Shown here: positions 6,409-8,807 of the stretch, one piece after another | Position numbering within the stretch: the first letter of the stretch is position 1 | Layout of the letters: every line of letters begins with the position of its first letter | Source of the DNA: Bacteroidota bacterium | GTDB taxonomy: Bacteria; Bacteroidota; Ignavibacteria; UBA10030 | DNA: 8,807 nucleotides | Reading direction: 5' to 3' | NCBI GenBank assembly: GCA_003519375.1 | Contig: DOWV01000400.1 | Coordinates: forward strand, 2,020-10,826 | The notes under the pieces: model-generated | What the model was told of the DNA's origin: nothing | What the model saw: the letters and a program-made list of their open reading frames with translations, nothing else | Databases searched by the model: none | Translations under genes and position numbers: made by a program

Positions 6409-7317
6409 ATGTCTTTCAAGATACGTAATACGATCGTCCTCGCCGTGGTGTTTGTGCTCATTACGGGCGGCGGCCTTTTCTACTGGCTCTACATGCAGCC
6501 CAAACAGCTGAAGACGACGATGGCCGAGATCCAGAAAATCGAAAAGGAACTCGTCGAGATGCCGCAAACGGTGAGCGAGGTCGAGACTCTCGCGAACAAG
6601 CTGGCGGATACCAGGCGCCGGTATGATTCCCGGAGCAAGGAAATCCCGCCGTTCGACATCACCTCGCAAACCTACGCGTACATGAGCAAAGGGATCGACG
6701 AGGCCGGTTTCTCCAACGAGAATGAATTTGTGCGATTCAACATGACGTACGACGGCTCGAAGGAATTCGGCGCGTATGGGTACAACATCTACCGTCTGAC
6801 GGACGGCCAGGCGGTGTTCGAGAACCTGTACAAGTTCATTTACTACCTGGAAAACGGGAGCCGCCTCTACAAAATTGCCTGGATCGAGCTGACGAGCCAG
6901 GAAGACATCGATGTCGAGACAAAGGATACACGCAAGTACCTTCTGTTCACCATGGAATTGCATGCGTACTACACGAAGATCCAGGAGCTCAACACGTCGC
7001 TCGCGGCGAAGTCTCTGACCTTTACGCAATCGCCCTTCGATCCGTTTGACCCGATCATCCTCGGCAAGGTCGCAACGGATCCGCCGCTCGGTGAAATTGA
7101 TCTGAAAGATCTCGAAGTCAAAGCGATCCTCCCCGGCAAAGCGTTTGTCATGGTTGATGGTGAGCTGTCGATTCTTCATCTGGGCGACAAAGTTTGGCGG
7201 GGATTTGTGAGCAAGATCAGCCCCACTGAAGGGAAAGTGGAATTCACCGTCAATGAAGGCGGCATCGTGAAAAAAGTCGTGAAATCAATGGTCTTCGCAA
7301 AAAAGAAAGGTAAATGA
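6409..7317 (+). CDS. pilO: PilO-PilP fusion alignment-complex protein
   Basis: This is an inner-membrane protein with a large periplasmic part that partners PilN and reaches towards the secretin. A short basic N-terminus is followed by one membrane segment (about 7-28), a coiled coil (31-75) and a PilO-like ferredoxin fold (about 85-190). A linker with SPFDPFDPIIL (208-218) then leads to a beta-rich domain at 229-297. This domain, with DLKDLEVKAIL, AFVMVDGELSILHLGDKV and the following FVSKISPTEGKVEF, resembles PilP or the GspC homology region, which bind the N0 domain of the secretin. At 302 residues it is longer than PilO (about 200) by the size of that domain. It lacks the lipoprotein anchor of ordinary PilP, the PilO membrane segment serving instead. 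The gene starts 6 bases after the PilMN stop without a clear Shine-Dalgarno, suggesting translational coupling. PilO is fairly sure; the PilP part is a motif-level judgement. Confidence 0.78.
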   Translation: MSFKIRNTIVLAVVFVLITGGGLFYWLYMQPKQLKTTMAEIQKIEKELVEMPQTVSEVETLANKLADTRRRYDSRSKEIPPFDITSQTYAYMSKGIDEAGFSNENEFVRFNMTYDGSKEFGAYGYNIYRLTDGQAVFENLYKFIYYLENGSRLYKIAWIELTSQEDIDVETKDTRKYLLFTMELHAYYTKIQELNTSLAAKSLTFTQSPFDPFDPIILGKVATDPPLGEIDLKDLEVKAILPGKAFVMVDGELSILHLGDKVWRGFVSKISPTEGKVEFTVNEGGIVKKVVKSMVFAKKKGK

Positions 7318-7324
7318 GGGAGTC

Positions 7325-8572
7325 ATGAAAAACCGACTAACGATACTCACGGCGTGCTGTCTACTCCTTCTCGTGAATGCCCTTCAGGCCCAGAGCCGGG
7401 AAGAGCAAAAGGTCAAGCGCGCTGCCCAGGGGAAGACAACGTATTCTCAGGAGGAGACTGTTTCCTTCAGGTCCGATATTCCGTACAAGCAGGCGATTGA
7501 AGCGTTGAGCGTCCTGTCGAAGAAGTTCCTCAAGAAGCCGATCATCGATCCATCGCCGCTCACGACGCCGATTAACGTCGAGATTCAGCCGATGTATTGG
7601 AGGGATGCACTTGAGCTCATCCTCCGGACGAACAATTTGTGGTACGCCGAGAAGGAGGATTACCTTCAGATTGCCGCGCTGGCGGCTCTCGCCGCGGCGG
7701 GCGGTGAAGCCGCTCCGGGCGGAGCAGTTGCGGTTGTCGACTCGGGTGCGATCTATTCAAAAATCCCTGAGGTGATCATCTCGGCGGTCTTCGTCGAAAT
7801 CAATACGGCCAAGCTGAGAGAGAGCGGCATCAGCTTCAACATTTTCCGGGGGCGCGACCTGAACCTGGGCATCGAGTTCCAGGGTGCGGCCAATGTGAGC
7901 AGTGAGATTTTTGGCGTGACCGTTGCGCCGACGTCAAAGAGGCTCGCCGTCAATATCGACGCAGCACTCAGAATATTCGAGAGCGAGCAGCTCGGCGAGG
8001 TCATCGCCAGGCCGCAGACAACCGTGCGCTCCGGAACGAAAGGCAGGCTCCAGGTCGGTACCGACTTCTCCATCAAAGAGCGCGATTTCTCCGGGAACAT
8101 CATAGACCGGTTCTACAGCACAGGTACGATTCTCGAGGTCACACCGAAAGTGTACCACTACGGCACAACGGATTTCATCGATCTTCCCTATCACGCGGAG
8201 CGAAGCTCCGTGACGCCGGGAGCTGTAAGCACGTTGATCAACAAGACGCAGTCCGATGGACGGCGCATCCTGCTCAACGGCGAGGAAATCTATGTTGCGG
8301 GATTGTATTCGAATGACGAAGCGACAACCCGTGAAGGGATACCTTTTCTGAAGGACCTTCCATGGTGGGTGTTCGGACTCCGGTACGTCTTCGGCTACGA
8401 TAAGATGTCGGTATCGCGCAAGGAGTTGCTCGTGCTGTTGAAGGCCGAAATTGTTCCGACGATCGATCAGCGGATCAGCGATCTCAACAAAGAGCGCAAT
8501 CTGATCCAGGAGAAGCTGAAGGAGAATGCCGAAGACACGCAGAAGAAATCGATCATGAAAAAGAATAACTAA
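7325..8572 (+). CDS. pilQ: Short PilQ/GspD-family secretin
   Basis: This is an outer-membrane secretin, the multimeric channel through which the pilus or substrate passes. Residues 1-22 form a signal peptide (basic start, hydrophobic core, likely cleavage after LQA). One N0/STN-like domain spans about 46-118 (VSFRSDIPYKQAIEAL to WRDALELILRTNNLWYAEKE). An Ala/Gly-rich linker (117-141) leads straight into the secretin domain, about 148-378. It shows IISAVFVEINTAKLRESGI, VIARPQTTVRSGTKG, GTILEVTPKV, DGRRILLNGEEIYVAGL, and IPFLKDLPWWVFG in place of the usual VPxLGDIPxxGxLF. A charged helical tail ends the protein (380-415). At 415 residues it is far shorter than typical PilQ or GspD (about 600-750), lacking AMIN and the N1 repeats. 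It starts 7 bases after the PilOP stop, with a GAGGGAG Shine-Dalgarno overlapping that stop codon. Confidence 0.88.
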   Translation: MKNRLTILTACCLLLLVNALQAQSREEQKVKRAAQGKTTYSQEETVSFRSDIPYKQAIEALSVLSKKFLKKPIIDPSPLTTPINVEIQPMYWRDALELILRTNNLWYAEKEDYLQIAALAALAAAGGEAAPGGAVAVVDSGAIYSKIPEVIISAVFVEINTAKLRESGISFNIFRGRDLNLGIEFQGAANVSSEIFGVTVAPTSKRLAVNIDAALRIFESEQLGEVIARPQTTVRSGTKGRLQVGTDFSIKERDFSGNIIDRFYSTGTILEVTPKVYHYGTTDFIDLPYHAERSSVTPGAVSTLINKTQSDGRRILLNGEEIYVAGLYSNDEATTREGIPFLKDLPWWVFGLRYVFGYDKMSVSRKELLVLLKAEIVPTIDQRISDLNKERNLIQEKLKENAEDTQKKSIMKKNN

Positions 8573-8613
8573 GCAGAGACCAGGCTTCCAAACGGTTATA
8601 CACTCAAGTATTT

Positions 8614-8619
8614 GGGGAG
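8614..8619 (+). promoter_or_regulatory. Ribosome binding site of the lipoprotein gene
   Basis: GGGGAG lies 6 bases before the ATG at 8626 and supports that start. The 53-base spacer from the secretin stop holds no terminator hairpin, so read-through from the operon is likely. Confidence 0.65.
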
Positions 8620-8625
8620 TTCGTC

Positions 8626-8807
8626 ATGAACGTCCGTAAGCTAGTGTTGTGGGGGATTATCGGGCTTCTGCTGTTCCAGCCGGCTTGTCAGAATCCGACG
8701 GAGCCGGACCAGGTGGTCACGCCCTTGACCACCAATGTTCGGGGCACGGTGCTGCGGAATGACAATCTCGCACCGGTTTCGAATGCCATCGTCTACGACC
8801 TCGGCGG
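8626..8807 (+). CDS. Putative lipoprotein with carboxypeptidase-regulatory-like domain (3' partial)
   Basis: Sixty codons are visible before the right edge. The N-terminus is a lipoprotein-type signal: basic start (NVRK), hydrophobic core (LVLWGIIGLLLF), then QPAC with Cys21 as the likely lipidated residue. The lipobox is imperfect, since Gln and Pro occupy positions usually filled by small or aliphatic residues. After a short acidic, Pro-rich spacer, NVRGTVLRNDNLAPVSNAIV matches the beginning of a CarboxypepD_reg-like beta-sandwich (pattern G.V....PV..A.V), common in surface or periplasmic proteins. It follows the secretin in the same orientation and may belong to its operon, which would suit an outer-membrane accessory, possibly a pilotin-like or surface protein. 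The role is not determined by the visible part. Confidence 0.7.
   Translation, partial: MNVRKLVLWGIIGLLLFQPACQNPTEPDQVVTPLTTNVRGTVLRNDNLAPVSNAIVYDLG

Noticed and set aside
5551..7179. 542-residue minus-strand open frame opposite PilMN and PilOP
   Set aside because: It is antisense to two genes with clear domain patterns and has an unlikely Arg/His/Asp-rich composition.
1..8807. CRISPR array, tRNA, rRNA, insertion sequence or attachment site
   Set aside because: No direct repeat array, cloverleaf, transposase motif or terminal inverted repeat was seen on either strand.

Overview
All recognisable genes in this window lie on the + strand and belong to one machine, a type IV pilus or closely related type II secretion-like system of a Gram-negative (diderm) bacterium. 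The diderm assignment rests on an outer-membrane secretin, a lipoprotein and inner-membrane alignment proteins. By eye the DNA is moderately GC-rich. The compact gene set and the lipoprotein with a CarboxypepD_reg-like start would fit a member of the FCB superphylum (Bacteroidota, Ignavibacteria or relatives), but that placement is a weak inference.

Layout: (1) positions 1-1119, the 3' part of a PilC/GspF platform protein, open at the left edge; (2) 1183-2973, a PilB/GspE extension ATPase, closed by a strong rho-independent terminator at 3005-3040; (3) 3041-3423, a non-coding stretch of about 380 bases with a short hairpin, an operator-like dyad and a plausible sigma70-type promoter; (4) 3424-4740, a PilT-like ATPase; (5) 4810-6402, a PilM-PilN fusion of GspL-like architecture; (6) 6409-7317, a PilO-PilP fusion; (7) 7325-8572, a very short PilQ/GspD secretin; (8) 8626 to the right edge, the start of a lipoprotein.

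The genes appear to form two transcription units. The upstream one carries the platform and the extension motor. The downstream one starts with the retraction-type ATPase, continues through the alignment complex to the secretin, and probably includes the lipoprotein. In the assembled machine the two ATPases act at the cytoplasmic face on the PilC platform. The PilMN and PilOP proteins link the cytoplasmic ring through the periplasm to the secretin channel. No pilin, prepilin peptidase or assembly regulator gene is present in the window.

The most notable feature is that the canonical five-gene order pilM-N-O-P-Q is kept but condensed into three genes by two fusions, and ends in a secretin stripped to one N-domain plus the channel. 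The PilT-like ATPase has lost the usual acidic pair of its Asp box. These points rest on motif reading only; no database search was run.
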